Source: Parus major (lineage: Eukaryota; Chordata; Aves; Passeriformes; Paridae). Taken from it: a DNA stretch of 64,000 bases. Positions 12,360-25,505 of this stretch are shown one piece after another (position 1 is the first letter of the stretch; each line of letters begins with the position of its first letter). Under the pieces are notes generated by a model that was given only the letters and a program-made list of their open reading frames with translations, was not told the DNA's origin and ran no database searches. The position numbers were made by a program, and so were the translations under genes. Where the stretch lies: contig NC_031792.1 of assembly GCF_001522545.3 (NCBI RefSeq), positions 1,199,500 through 1,263,499 of the forward strand, read 5' to 3'.

Positions 12360-15300
12360 GGGGCCAAGGAGATGCCACGAGCTGCTCCCAGACTCCCAAA
12401 CAACCTCAAAAGCAGCGCTTTTCCAAGCTCACCAGATTTCAGATGCATTCCGCCTTTTCTCTGGTTTTGCTGTCGATTTTTCCCTGCCATTTTTAATGTC
12501 TGAGTGGGCTCATGTCCTGTGGCATTTTCCAGCATTCCCTGGAGCAGAACACGACCGTGCTCAGCTGAAAGGAGCAGCACATCGGGCAGCTCAGCTCTCC
12601 TGGGAGGAATCCTGCTGGGGCTTACAAAACAAAGACTTAGACAAAATAAAGGCAGGGCAGCCTCAGCAAAACCTTTTGGTGGACTGCAGTCTTTTCCAAG
12701 GCGAGAAAATTAATTCCCTGAATGCCTTGTAAGGGTTTTTTTGGTTTTTTTTCTGCTTGGAGCAGATATTAAGGGTTTGCCCAAAGAATAGCAATAAAAT
12801 GGTGCTGGTGATAAGAAGGCTGCTGTGCCTTGCTGAGGAGCAGGCTGGTGCTGAGGAGCAGTGAAAGTGCCATGGAATGAGGCCAGAAATGCCCCAAACC
12901 ACAATTCTGTCAAAGCTGAATTTTCTCAGTGTCTGTAATATTTCCCTTTTATTTCTAAAGTAATGGCCTTGTAGCACAGCAGCAAACAAAGGCTCATTTT
13001 AGCCCTTATTGCAGCTAATTACTGCACCTCCTGATTGCTGACCCCGGCCTAATGCTCCTCTCTGTAATTGCTCCAGATGGACTTGAGTCTGTAATGGGAT
13101 ATTTTCTAACCAGAGAGCCTGGTGGGGATTTTTTATTTCTTTTTATCCAGGAGAAATTCCCTCCAGGATGGGGAGTTCGCTTCTGCTCTCTGGCTTTTCT
13201 CCTGGATCATTTGGAAGTGATCTCTGTACCTGATACTTTTTTAAGGGAAATTCAGTGCAGGGATGTTCCAGGGAGGGTTTTCTGTTCCTCCCAGCACACT
13301 GCTGTGCGTGGCACCAATCCTTGCCACAAAAAGAGCTTTTTAGACTCACAGATTCCATGGTTCCACCACCTCCCAAGCCCAGGCTGGGCAGCAGATTTAT
13401 GGCTCCGAACCTCTGAGGTGCCCTGTTGTTCTTGCAGGAGGGATATAAATCTTTCCCTGGGCTTTGTTTGGGTACAAAAGATTTTTCCCAAGGCCACAGA
13501 GGGTGTGAGGAGCACTGAATTGCCAAAATGAGTCTGAGCTGTGACATCTCCTCCCCAAGCTGTCCCCACAGTGCTGAACTCCAGCTCTCACTGCCAACAA
13601 CCTCAGGCTTTAAAAACAATCACTTGGGCTTGGCTTTGTGGGGCTTTTTTTCCCAAATAAGAGAACGAGGCCAGCAGCAAATTGCACAAGAGGAGGGTTC
13701 CCTGCTGTGCTCTGAGCCAGAGGAGAGGAAAGCAGCAGCTGATCAAAAGATGTTGAACTTGCTGGGGATGAGATGCCTGCTAGGAGGAAACAGCAAGTGC
13801 TCCTTGATTCCCAGTCAGGCCCCTTTTCCCATTATTCTAATGGAAGTGGAGCTCACACCTGCACTGGTGGGGAGCTGCTTTTGGAGGTGAGAACGTGGAT
13901 TTATTGCAAGGGAAGGGGACAGAACCCGTCCCTGGAGCTGGGGAGAGCTGGGAAGGGAGCAGGGTGAATTGTGCCAGGCCGTGGAAAGGCTGAGCAGGAG
14001 CCAGGCACGTCTCACACTGACGTCTGCCACAGCACAGAGCCTACAACCACCTCCTTGCAAGAAAAAGAAACACAGAGAATTCACTATTCCTTCTTACATT
14101 AAAATCACTCCCTCCTACATTCACATCACTGCTGTCAGAAACATCTTGATTTTCCACACCTAAGGGGCTATGGAAAAAAACAAGCATTTCTGCTAAAAAT
14201 AAGGGGTTTTTTTCCCCCCACAAGCTGTATTTATTCAGATCTCTTTTCCTCTAAAACGCAGCATTATTTTAATTTCAATTTAATCCCATATCTGCATAAT
14301 TGCAGCGCTGCCAAACAAACAAATCACAGTGGCTGGGAAGCAGGAGCAATGCAAAACGTGGATTTAACTGACTTCACTTCCAAACATTTTCCTGTGAACA
14401 TTCCCTCACAGGAGAGCCACGCTTCTCACGGGAATGTCCACGTTTTGATCACAACAAGCATCTCCCCTTCAAACGAATTTTACATCAGAAAATTTATATT
14501 ACAGTCAGATCCAGCACTGAGAGAGCACTTAGGAAATCAATGCCAGCTTCCACCCCTGGTGAAACATCCCCTGCTTCTGTTGATTTCTTTACTCTGGGTT
14601 TCTCTGTGTGCTGTTTGTGGAGAACACGGGGCTCACCTCGTTTCCCCACGGATATCCTGGATGGAAATGCTGGGGAGGGGATGCAGGAAGCCCAAATGGC
14701 ATCCCAGGATTTACAGAGCTCAGGGTGACTCCAGCTGCCATCGGGGGTGGAACAAGATCACCTTTAAGGGACCTCGAATTTCCCCCCTCTGGTTTTCCCT
14801 CTTAACTGAGGACCAACCCAAACCATCCTGGGGTTCTCTGGGGGTTTTGAAGGGCAGTTGGATTGGAAATATCCCCGTGGCTCAGGATGTCTGGGGCTGC
14901 TACAGGACAGGGATGTCCAGGGTCATTCCACAGAACTCCCTGCTAAAATCAGCAGCACCACCCTGCTCACCCAGGCAGCTCTGGCTACCTTAAAACCACG
15001 ATTTTTGAGGCATGAAGGTCAACAGTTTTGATCTTTTTGAATCTAAACGAGCTGTTCAGGAGGTTTCTGCCCTGCTGCTGCTGCCTTGCCCTGCCAGGAG
15101 CTGCCTTGGCTGCGAACTTTGGCAGCTCTTGGGTGAGAACATGAGATAATCAGCAGCAGATCTATCAGCAGGGACAAAAGACTGAAATGGAGTTGAAAAA
15201 GGGGAAAAGAGAAAAGGGGGGGATGGAGATCTACGAATAATTTTAGAAATAAGCTGCAAGTTGCACAGTCACAAAGCGGAGGCTGGAATGCACTTTTCCA

Positions 15301-16924
15301 GAGTTTGTAAAGACTCATTTAATTTCTATAGAAACTGAGCAGCAAACAGGTAATTTTCTCTGCAAATTGCTTCTATCACCTCTGGAATGCTCTGCAAGAG
15401 CAATGTATTTCCCTCGTGTCTTCTTAATCCCCTGTTATTTTCATTATAAATTTAATTAAGCTCTTTTAGAGAACATTCCATGACATACGAGCTGAGTTTT
15501 GTTTTTCTGCTGGAGCAGGGACAGAAAGGAGCTGCTGAATTATGTGGCAATTGGATTTCTTTTTTCTGGGTAAATATTTCAATTGACACCAAGCAGGGGA
15601 GACATTTCCTGAATCAATACAGCTGAAGCTGAGGGAAGGAGCTGCACAGGAAGGGCTGAGCATCCCAAGAATTCCTTCCAGCCAGGCCTTTCTCCTTGGA
15701 CAAAATTAGAGAATATTAAGAGCAGGGAAATCAGGGAAATGCCAAGCAGTTTTTGGGATTTTTTTTTTTTCTTTTGGTGGATGCAATAAAAAAAGTCCAT
15801 TTTTTACACTCCCTGCAACCCAAAATGTCACCAGCATTTCACTTCATAACCTGCCCAGCTCCTCACTTCACCAATGGCAAATGTTAAAAATGAATCATTT
15901 CATTACAATTTATTTTAAATGATATCTAAAGGCTTTGGTGCCAAAGCATCTTGAAAAAACTGGGTTTGAATACAGCACACATCAATACTTTAAGCTGATA
16001 TAAAATGAAAACAAAAATTAGTAGAGGCTGGGCTTTTTAACCCCTCTTTTTAACCCATTTAATCTCACGTTGTCAGGCCATAACAGCTTCCCTGCAGAGC
16101 TGGGGTTGTTTGTTTCTATTCCAGCCTCTGCCCAGCTCCAGGCCAGCACAAGTCACCCTCCCAGCAGGCACAGGAGTCACAGCAGGGCTGTCAGAGCTGC
16201 ACACAGCGCTGCTCACTGCCACGAGGGAAGCAAATCCACCAAGAAGATGTTTTTCACTGGAGTGATCGAGCTCTGGAACATCTTCCCGAAGGAAACCAGG
16301 GATTATTTTCCCCCCAGAGACACGACTCGAACCTTGACCTGCAAGCAGCCAGATCTCGTGTGTGATTGTTCTGGAATTTCTGCTCCCTGTGCTGCATCCA
16401 TTTCAATACTCTCTCCCAGTGATTTTCCTGCCTCATTTGATTCTTGTTGCAGAAAGGAGATGTCAGGAAATCTGACACATTGCTGTGCCAGCAGCAGGTG
16501 AGAATCTCACGATTCAATTCCCACCTGTGCCAGGGCCATTTTACACCAATTTTCTCTGTAGGAAAACATGGAATAAAAGCAATAAAAGCTGTGGAAGGCG
16601 TGTGTGTGCTGTGCACAGCTTCAGCACTGCCTGCGTGAACAGGGGGTGCATAAATCCCTGCTCAGGAAGGATTCAGTAGGAAAGCACTGCCTAAAGTATC
16701 ACCAAGCCAAAACCTTCTACAAGCTGGGAAAAGAACTTGTCATCAAATAACCTCATTTTCCTTTACTCTCTTAGTGTTCATGCTTAAAACCTTCCATTTA
16801 AAAAGGGGAAATATTTTCCTGCAATCAGCAGGTGACAGGACAAGGCATCACACCTGACGTGGGAAAGCTCAAGCTGCAAATTCCAGAGCTTTCCAGATTA
16901 TTTCCAGATAATTTCCAGACGAGT

Positions 16925-19900
16925 TTACAGATCTGTCCTTCCTGGGACCAGCCTGGCAATCTTGGCATCGTTCAGAGTCCTGTTCTCACCTCTGTTCCCC
17001 GAGGACTCCTTGCCCTGGAGCAGGGTGATGATGTTCTCCCGCTGGTGTCTCACTGCCAGCTGCAGGGCGGTGCAGCCGGTGATGTCCTCCACGTCCAGCA
17101 GAGCCCCGGCCTTCAGCAGGGTCTTGATGATGGCCATGTTGCCCTTGAGCACGGCCAGGTGCAGCGGGGTCCAGCCCACCTTGTTCCTGGCGTTGACGTC
17201 GGCCCGGCACTCCAGGAGGTTGATGACGCTGAGGAAGGAGCCCCTGAGCACGGAGAAGTGCAGGGGGGCCCAGTGGGACCTCTCTGGGGTGTTGGGGTCG
17301 GCCCCGCAGCGCAGCAGCTCGCTGACCGCCGGCTCGTCCCCGTAGCGCGTGGCCAGGTGCAGCGGCGTCCAGTCCATGCTGCCCTTGGCGTCCAGCCGGG
17401 CGCGGCTGCCCTTCAGCAGCCGGATGATCTCCACGTGCCCCTTGAAGGCGGCCAGGTGCAGAGGGGTCCAGCCTTTGTCCGTCCTCAGCTCCACGTTGGC
17501 CCCGTATTTGATGAGTTTCTCGCAGATCAGGTACTTGCCCCGGGCCACGGCCAGGTGCAGGGCGCTGTAGTGGTTCTGGTCCAGGCTGTTGACGGAGATG
17601 CCGTTCTTCAGCAGATACTGCACCACCCTGAACTTTCCCCTCTCCACAGCCACGTGCAGCGGGGTCCTGAGGTTCTTCTGCTTCCTCTCCAGGTCGGCTC
17701 CCTGGCTGGCCAGCAGCTTGACCAGGCCGACGTGCCCGAAGCACGCGGCCACGTGCAGGGCGGTCTTGCCGTCCACCTCCTGCGTGTTGGAGTCGGCCTG
17801 GCGGGACAGCAGCACCCGAGCCACGTTCTCAAAGTCGTTCTGGGCCGCCAGGTGCAGCGGCGTCCACCCGTCGCGCTCCTGGGCGTTGACGCGGGCCTGG
17901 TGGTCCAGCAGCAGCCGCACGGTGCGGTCGTCGCCGTGCTGGGCCGCGAAGTGCAGCGGGGTCCAGCCGTCCTCGTCGGCGGCGTTGACGTCGGCGCCGT
18001 GCTCGATGAGGACGCAGCAGATCTCGGGGAGCCGCCGCTGCACGGCCACGAGCAGCGGGGTGCAGCCGCCGCCCGCCGCGCTGTTGACGCCGGCCCGGCG
18101 GCCCAGCAGCAGCCGCACCTTGCCCACGTTGCCCTGCAGCACCATGAGGTGCAGCAGGGTCAGGCCGTTCTCCTGCAGCCTGCCCAGCTCCTCGGGCCCC
18201 AGCTCCTCGGGGCGCCCGGCCTCCCCGCCCGGAGCTGGGCCAGCAGCCTCCTCCTTGGCCTTTCCTACAGGCAGGGACACAGAACGGGAGAAAAAGAGCG
18301 AAACCGAGTGAGAAACTCCCAAGGAGGGAGGGAGAGCTTGAGACTCTTGATAGAATAACATGAAGTAAAGTCATTTGAGAGATAAGGAATGTAAAATAAG
18401 GCCAGACGTGCACTGGGACATTTGGTGTCTATTTCCTGAATAGTTCATTTTCCTTAGCTTAAAATGTCACCCACGTGGAAAACCTTATGAGCCACATCCT
18501 TCTACAACAAATAGACAGCTTTTATAGCTTCCCCTTCTTTAATTTTCAGCTCTAAAGCCAGTCCCCTACTTACCCCCACTCCTGGTGTCTGGGGGGAAGG
18601 TGAGCTCCTCTTTGTCACTCTTGTTTTCGGAAAGAAGGAAGAAAAAGGATAAGACAAAGTGTTTATTTGCATTCTGTAATGTTTGCACAAAGTGCTTTGC
18701 TGCTGCTCTGCGGTTTTGTGTCATCATCTGAGAGGTTTTTTTATCCAGTCCTGTTTTGGCACCCAAAACTCAGCTCAGTCAATGGTGACACAGCAGGAAT
18801 GGGGGAGCCTGAAGGTGATCTCTGGATATCCATGAGCTTTTCCCCCTTGTGCTCTTTTACTCCCAAACAGACACATATTCTGCTTCCTGACTGCATGGCA
18901 GCATCCCAGAATTATTTCCTCTGTTGTTTAGGGACTCCCAAGCCCCCACCTCTTCAAGCCTCTGGTTTCTTGCACAGCTTGACAAAACCCTCTAAATACC
19001 AATAATTCCCAGCTCCAATCTCTCCCTGTTTTCTAGGCATAATTACTCCAGTAGCTGGGATTGTGCTGTGATGATCCAAAATTTTTTTCTTAGCCAGAGA
19101 AACATGGGAATTTAAAACTATTTTTTTTTTTTTTTCATTTCTGTAAGAGTTGTTCAAACTGGAACATCCTCGGTTTTGTGCCATGAACAGAACTCTGTAA
19201 TCCTGTGTTTGCTTGAGTTTCTTTTAGTGTCTGAGGCCACCATGATAAACCAAGGTCACCTGAGCAGGTCTAGAAAAGGGTTTTCCTCTCTGACCATTTA
19301 TCATTCAGTGCATTTGTTAATTCATCTGCAAGTGTCTTATCCCCATAAATGAAGTACAGAGGCACAGCCTGTGCAGACGCCCTGCGAAGGTGCTGAGGTG
19401 CACCTTTGGGAGGGGAAACAGCCTCAGGATCTGGTAAGAACAAGGAGCAGACTCACTGGAATTTCCTGAGTGGCCCAGGGGGGCTCTCCTCACCTGCTGG
19501 CTCCTGGAGATGGCCGGTTTGTGGGACATCTTCCTGACCAGCCGCTCGTTCTCCGGGTCCTGCACCAGGCTCTGGATCAGGGCCAGCAGCACGTCTGTCT
19601 CCACAGGGATATCTGCCAGGGCACAGCAGCTCAGCTGGGCAGGCTGCCCCGGGCTCCAGGGCCAGGCAGGACCCACGAGGGAGGGGAGGGCAGAGGGATG
19701 AAGGGGATGTGAGACAGCAAAAGGGCACCAAGCTGTTCAACCTGGGAGATGTAACTGGGAAAACTGGACACAAACTTATCCCCTGCTTGTCAACCCGTGG
19801 GGCTGAGCCTTGGCTAATCCACATCCCAGTCCCACCTGCAAAGCTCGGCCTTTGCTTGGGGTCCTGGTCCCAGCACCTCTTCATCAGGTCGACCATCTGG

Positions 19901-22900
19901 TGGCACTCCCCGGGCCAGTCGTCCCTGACCAGCTCCAGCCCCGGCCTCTTCCCCGCTGCCACCTTCACGATGATGGCCATCATGTTGGCCCCTGGAAAGA
20001 ACCAGCACACTCTGGGTGTTTTCCCTGGGAACAGGGCTGGAAGAAACACTCCACAGCTGCAGGGTTTGTGTTTACCTGCGTAAGGTTTCTTCTGCATGAG
20101 AACCTCCCAGATGACGATCCCGAAGCTGCGGGAGAGGAGAGACTGTGAGCACTTGGAGGTTAAATGCACTTACTGCTTCTGCCTTCTTGAGAAATGGGAA
20201 GGTCAGGAAGGAAGCTCCTCAGGAGGGAAAAATTTAATCTCCCAGAGCAGAAGGATTTCATCCCCCAGATGAAAGGAACCAAAAGGTTCAGGCCTTATGA
20301 TTCTGCCTAATGCATCTCCCTTAAGAGTGGGGTCATCACCCTGTGCAGGGAATGAGTGACTTGGAGCCTTTCCTGTCAAAGTCAGGCTCTCAGTGCCTTT
20401 TTTCCACTTTATTCACATTGGGGTTTAGAGCCCTTGGCTCCTGCAAGTTCCTGTGGCTGTGCCAATCCTCCTTTCCCTCTTCCCTCGGGTCTCTCTGTGC
20501 TGTAAAGGCCAAGGAGCTGAGGAATTTCCAGGCACGGAGCTCGCGTGGATGTGCTGCAAAGCTCCTTGCCCAAAAGGACAAAAGCCAAATTGAAATCTCT
20601 GCCTGTTCCTGACCAAAATGAAGCTGAACACTGAGGCAGATAAGCCAATATTGGAATTGTTTTAAAATCAATCTCAGCAGCATCTGTGATGAAAGAGCAG
20701 CACTGGCTGTTCTGGGCTCTGATCTCGCCCGGGTTTATGGGAACAGGGTGTGGTGGCACCTGGGGCAGTGCAGCCCACAGCTCCCTCATTGGGATGATGG
20801 TTACCCACAGAGAATCCCCCTCCCTCAGTCTCCACCTCTGAGATCCAGGCACCCCAGTGTTCCCCACGTTCCACGAGGCAGAAAACCAGAATTTGAACAA
20901 GCTGAGGCAGCGTTCCAGCCGCCCTTGCTGTGTGTCAGGACACCCCTGGGTGCCCTGGCTCAGCCCTCACCTGTACACATCGTACTTGATTCCCGGGGGT
21001 TTGCTGTTCTGCAGGAACATTTCGGGGGGGATGTAGCTCAGGGTGCCCCTCAGAGCTGAGCTCTCGATGTACTGCATCCTGCTGGATTGCTCCATCCACT
21101 TGGACAGCCCAAAGTCAGAGATCTGCAAGCAGGAACAGGGAAACTGCCCCAAAATGCTCACACTCATCCCTCCTGCTGTCACCTGGGCATCCTCCCATCC
21201 TTCAGGATCAGGGACTGGAGGAGGTGTGAGCGGCTGGAACCTGATAAAATCCTGACAACCTGCAGCCACTGAGTGCAGCTGGAGCCTTAAATTCCCAGTG
21301 CTGGCCCAGATTCCCTGTGTGATCTTGGGAACACCGTGTAATTTGCTCACCAGCTGCTTGTTAAACACCCCACAGGTCAATCTTCCACAGAGTGCTCCTG
21401 AAGAACCTGATTTACTGGGATTCTGGGCTCGCTTGGCAGAAATAACCTCGCTCTTATTGGAGAAATAAGAAAGCCAGCACTAAGGCCATACCTTGACGTG
21501 CATGTTCCCATCCAGGAGGACATTCCCTGGCTTCAGATCCAAGTGCAGCAGAGGAGGGCTCATGCTGTGCAGGAAATTCATGGCCAAGCCCATCTCATGG
21601 ATCACACGGAATTTCAGCTGCCAGGACATTCTGTGAGTGGGAAGGATTCTCTCCAAGGACCCCCTGGCCATATATTCCATCACTATCCCCAGAGGGCTGT
21701 TGCACACCCCGTAGATGGTGACAATGTGCTGGAATTTGATTTTCTCCATCTTGCTTGCCTCTTCCATTAGGCTGTTCATGCTGGTCCTGGAAAATTGAAA
21801 ATAAAAAAATAAGGAAATGTTATCAGTCAATTCACAGGTTCAGTAACTCTGTAGTAACTTAGTGATAGCCAGCCTTTCCCAGCACTGCCTGCCCAAATAG
21901 ATCCATCCCAAATCCCCCCTTGAGCTGGTGATAATGCTGCCACACCCTGATCTTCTCCACACTAAAATCTGACATAGAAGGTGGTGTGACTTCTCAAAAT
22001 GAGCTGAGGTTTATTTGGGCAAAATAAAAAGGGAAAGAGATGAAAAACTTGCATTTGTTTCAATCCTTAGCAGTGAGGACAGAGAGCCTGTGCTTGTCAC
22101 ACTGGTGAAATGGCTTTAAATTGCCATGGGGCAGGGTTAGATGGGATACTGGGGAGGAATCCTTCCCTGTGAGGGTGGGGAGGGGCTGGGATGGAATTCC
22201 CAGAGGTTGCCCCATCCCTGGAAGTGTCCCAGGCCAGGCTGGAGCAGCTTGGGATAGTGGAAGGTGCCCCTGGCCATGGCAGGGATGGAATTAAATGAGC
22301 TTTAAGGCTCCTCCCCACCCAAACCACTCCGTGATTCTGTGAAATTCCCAGGGTTTCGGTGGGAGCAGGATGCCAGAGCAGGCACAGCTCCGTGCTCTCC
22401 TGCTGTCCCTGGGCATGGTGACCCTGCTCAGGGGGGACCCAGCCACGTCTGCTCCTCTCTGCCAGCTCTCTGCTTCTCCAAATTCTCCAAAGTTTCACCT
22501 CTCCCGACCTGCTGAACGAGTTTGGGGTGCTCTGGGAGCAGCCAAGCAGCAAAGTGCCAGGAGTGCCTTCAACATGCACACCCTGGGAATGGAGCTGAGC
22601 TGCCAGCAATTCAGCCAGGCCATTAATTGATCTAAAATGGTTCAGCCAAGCAAAATCTTCTGCCAGACTTCCTCTAGCAGGCTCCTCACAGAGAGACCTA
22701 TCCGTGGGCTGAGGCATCTCAGGTATTTTACTACAATTGATAAGACACAGAAGTAAAACTGATTATTTGACTCTTTTTTCTCCTCCATCAAACAAGAAAA
22801 AAATGCAAATGTAATATCTGCAGAGCAAACTGAGGACAGTCAGTGCTCAGCCTGAGCTCAGTTGTTGTCAGTAACAAGAAATCACACGAGAGTGAGATTT

Positions 22901-23689
22901 TTATCCAGGCAGGATCCTCCCAAATTGAAAGGAATAAAATTTTAAATTAAATAACTTCACCAACTCGGTTGTTTTCCCACCAGCTCTGCCTGTGCTGGAT
23001 GTGTTATCAGCAGTGGCTGTGATTACCTGGCCCTGCTCCATCTCCAGACACGAGCTGGGCACCAGAAGAGTCTCTGCAGGTGAAAGACAGAGCAAGAAGC
23101 AGAGAGGAGCTGGAGATGCACCACAGAGAGGAAAGAGATGTCTGGAGGCTACGGGAGCAGGGCAGCGAAACCAGCTGTAAATCCTCTGCCCCACATCTCT
23201 AAACCTGCTGATTTTGGTGGTTAATTCAGTTTGATTGATACACATCAGCCCCCATGTGCAGAGGAAGCTGCAGATCGGCCACCAGGCTGCTTTTATCCAA
23301 GTTTAAGGTGCTGACCTCAGCCCTGCCCTATTGCCCCGTTCCTTCTGTCCCTTTACACATCCACACACGAGGATAGAGCTCCTATTTCCCACTCCCTCTG
23401 GGTGCCCAGCCCTGCATTTCCCGAGGAGCAGGAGCTCTTTCCCACAGTTTTATCCTCGCGGCAGGGACGGCCAGCGAGGTGCAGAGCAGAGCAGGGGTTA
23501 CCTGTCGGTGCTGGAGTCCTGCAGCAGGTACGGGGAGCATTTCACGGCATAGACCGTCCTCCACCTCCTGTGCTTCACCTGGTACACGTGGCCAAAGCCC
23601 CCGCTGGCCACTCGCACCCAGTCATCCTCAAAATCCTCCTTGCTGAACACGGTCAGGCTGCCCAGCTGCCGGCCCCTCTCTGTACCCAT
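16925..23689 (-). CDS. ANKK1: Ankyrin repeat and kinase domain-containing protein 1 (complete)
   Basis: RIPK-family kinase with C-terminal ankyrin repeats. Eight coding exons in transcript order: 23689-23502, 21786-21492, 21122-20971, 20125-20076, 19991-19836, 19612-19494, 18619-18574 and 18264-16925. They total 781 codons plus TAA, with all phases consistent; the human protein is about 765 aa. Residues 1-300 are the kinase: glycine loop ASGGFGHV, Lys50 in YAVKC, catalytic loop HLDLKPGN (Asp146) with Leu in place of the HRD Arg, DFG at 164-166, and YIPPEMF as the APE equivalent. Residues about 369-751 hold 12 ankyrin repeats (TPLHLA-type cores), all in the GC-rich last exon. The ATG at 23689 is chosen because its context matches the human N-terminus around GSL.VF. 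The 46-bp seventh exon is the weakest junction. The gene converges on DRD2, as in mammals. Confidence 0.95.
18574..18619 (-). other. ANKK1: ANKK1 46-bp linker exon
   Basis: A short exon is required to connect exon 6 (ends phase 0) with the ankyrin exon (starts needing one base). The segment between an AACAAG acceptor and a GGTAAGT donor encodes SDKEELTFPPDTRSG plus one base and fits both phases. It is a diverged linker between kinase and repeats, so homology cannot confirm it. Confidence 0.6.
22105..22343 (+). mobile_element. CR1 LINE fragment in ANKK1 intron 1
   Basis: The + strand reads like sense CR1: GGAATCCTTCCCTGTGAGGG, CATCCCTGGAAGTGTCCCAG, GCCATGGCAGGGATGGAA, then TCCGTGATTCTGTGA as the terminal ATTCTRTG-type unit. 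It is 5'-truncated and lies antisense to ANKK1. Confidence 0.85.
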
Positions 23690-24960
23690 GGCCCAGCTCC
23701 TGCTCCTGCCTGGCTGCTGGGGAGCACAGCCAGCTCCTCCTGCCCTGCCCAGGGAGGGGAGGCACCCCAGGACAGGTGAATTCACCTGGGGGCAGATCCT
23801 CACTGCTGCTGCCTTCGGCTCACACAGGAGCTGGCTCAGCTCCAGCTCGCAGTGCGGCTCTGCTCGCTCGTATCCAGCACTGGATGGGCAAATCCTCAAA
23901 GAATTCCAGGTGGGAAATGGTGTGAGGAACAATCCCTTCGTGGCTGCTCCGTGCTGAGGAGGGGATTCCTCACCTGATTTCCTCCTCAGCCTGGGGGAAA
24001 GGGAGGTGGGGAAGTGGGTGATGCTTGAGGGGAACAGAGAAATCCACAAGGCAGAATTGTACACGAGAGATGTGCAAAACACACCAGAAAGAACAGAGGG
24101 AAAAACCCCACAGAAGCAGCTGGGTGGAGGGGTGGAAAACACTCCAGCAAGATGAAAAACTGAGTTAAAAAAAACCCCAGAAGCAGCTGGGTGGAGGGGT
24201 GGAAAACACTCCAGCAAGATAAAGAACAGGAAAAACTCCTGAACAACCAGAACTAGCACATAAGTGCATGGAGCCTGAGAAAAAAACCTCAGCAGAAATA
24301 CCAGAAAGTGGTAAAGCAGAGCAGTTCCTTCAGGGATAAAATAAAAGCTGCTGTCAAATCCCTGGAAATGGGTGTTTGGAGGAGCAAAGGCTGGTCAGAG
24401 CAGTTTAACCCTCACCATGTGAGCACCAGAAGCAGCACCCACACCTTCAGCTGAAAAGGGGTTTAAAAACTCTTGTGCATTTGTGTCTTTAATGCCTCAG
24501 CTCTCTCTGGAGGCAGCTCAGTGTCACACACAAGGTGGTGCTGATTTCCTCAGTGCCACTGCAGTACAAATAACAATTAGCTCTGCTGCAGGTTAATTGT
24601 CTCACTGCCACTGGGATTTTCAGTTCTGTAGCAGAACCTTGAGGAATCCTTGTGGGAAGGCTGACCCAGGTGGAAATGTGAGTTACTTCTGTTGCCCTGA
24701 CACGAGGGGCTCTGGTAGTGGACTCTTCTTTTAAGGAAAGAAGCGGGGGAAAAGGAAAAAAAGCCAGCCAGGCTCTGCATCCTTCTAGGGAGAATAAAAA
24801 CCCAATTAGAAAGGGTTTGTTGCCAATTCCCTGGCACAGGAGGTGCCCACTGAGAGTGATGCTCTGCTCCTCTCCACTCCCACTTGCCAACACAATTTTG
24901 GAGCTGAGGACAGCGGGCCCCATTCCCTCAGGTGCAGGCACAGAGCAGACAAACACTGCA
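23690..24960. other. ANKK1 upstream region, with a tandem duplication
   Basis: Contains the ANKK1 promoter and 5'UTR, whose start I cannot place; no TATA box stands out. A block of about 45 bases (AGAAGCAGCTGGGTGGAGGG and following) occurs twice, near 24113-24160 and 24179-24222. No gene seen. Confidence 0.4.
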
Positions 24961-24969
24961 ATGCTCAGG

Positions 24970-24975
24970 TTTATT
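24970..24975 (-). promoter_or_regulatory. Poly(A) signal of the ZP mucin gene
   Basis: AATAAA on the minus strand (context TGTAATAAACC), followed 20-40 bases later by a GT-rich stretch. It lies about 530 bases past the stop at 25506 and would give a compact 3'UTR ending about 1.3 kb before the ANKK1 start codon. Confidence 0.55.
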
Positions 24976-25505
24976 ACAGACAGCTCAGGAGGAGGAGGAG
25001 GAGGTGCTGGGGGAACGCTGGGTCCGTGCTGCTGCTGCTCCTCTCCCTCCCCACACCTTCCAGTGCATTTCTGGGCCAGCAGCTCCGAGGGCAGGAGCAG
25101 CAGGAGGTGAGGAGTCCTGCTGGTCACTCCCTCTGCCGAAGGGACACATCTCTGGAGCTCTTGGGTCCCGTCCACGCTCCCAATTCCATCATTTTCCTGC
25201 CCTTTCTCCCTGGTGGCAGGCTCTAGTGCACAGTGCTGTATTTCACCTGCCCCATCTCCTCTCTGCTTCCCCATTTCTGTGCCCAGCCTGGCCTGGGCTT
25301 CCAGCTCTGCTGTCCCTGGAGCACCACGAGGATTCCTTCTGTACCCTGCGGTTTGTGGAGTCGCTGATGCAGAAGGAAAGGGAGGAGGGAGCGGCAGGCT
25401 CGGAGCAGAGGTGGCATCTCCTGCTCCCTGGCTCAGCAGGAGCTCTACGGAAGCAAAGCAAATCCAGCTGCTTCTCTGGGGGATCTGCAGGAGCAGGGCT
25501 GGGGG

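Larger units (their letters stand above)
6031..16924. other. Spacer between convergent DRD2 and ANKK1, no gene seen
   Basis: I see no reading frame with splice sites and protein-like composition here on either strand. The longer open stretches are low-complexity and start or stop arbitrarily. Several 150-250-base AT-rich blocks are poor in repeats and hold homeodomain-like TAATTA or ATTAA cores, listed separately. An A-rich tract lies near 8005-8045. The 3'UTR of ANKK1 must begin at 16924, but I could not choose its poly(A) signal. Confidence 0.5.

Noticed and set aside
13320..13400. Possible CR1 piece (CAGATTCCATGGTTCCACCA)
   Set aside because: Only a short resemblance, without the flanking CR1 phrases; too weak to call.
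16832..18358. A 508-codon open frame on the + strand
   Set aside because: It is antisense to the ankyrin exon of ANKK1. GC-rich repeat-coding DNA keeps the opposite strand open, and the product has no recognisable domain.
19453..20169. A single 238-codon open frame covering two kinase exons on -
   Set aside because: It reads through two introns and changes frame relative to the kinase. The spliced exons 20125-20076, 19991-19836 and 19612-19494 explain the homology better.
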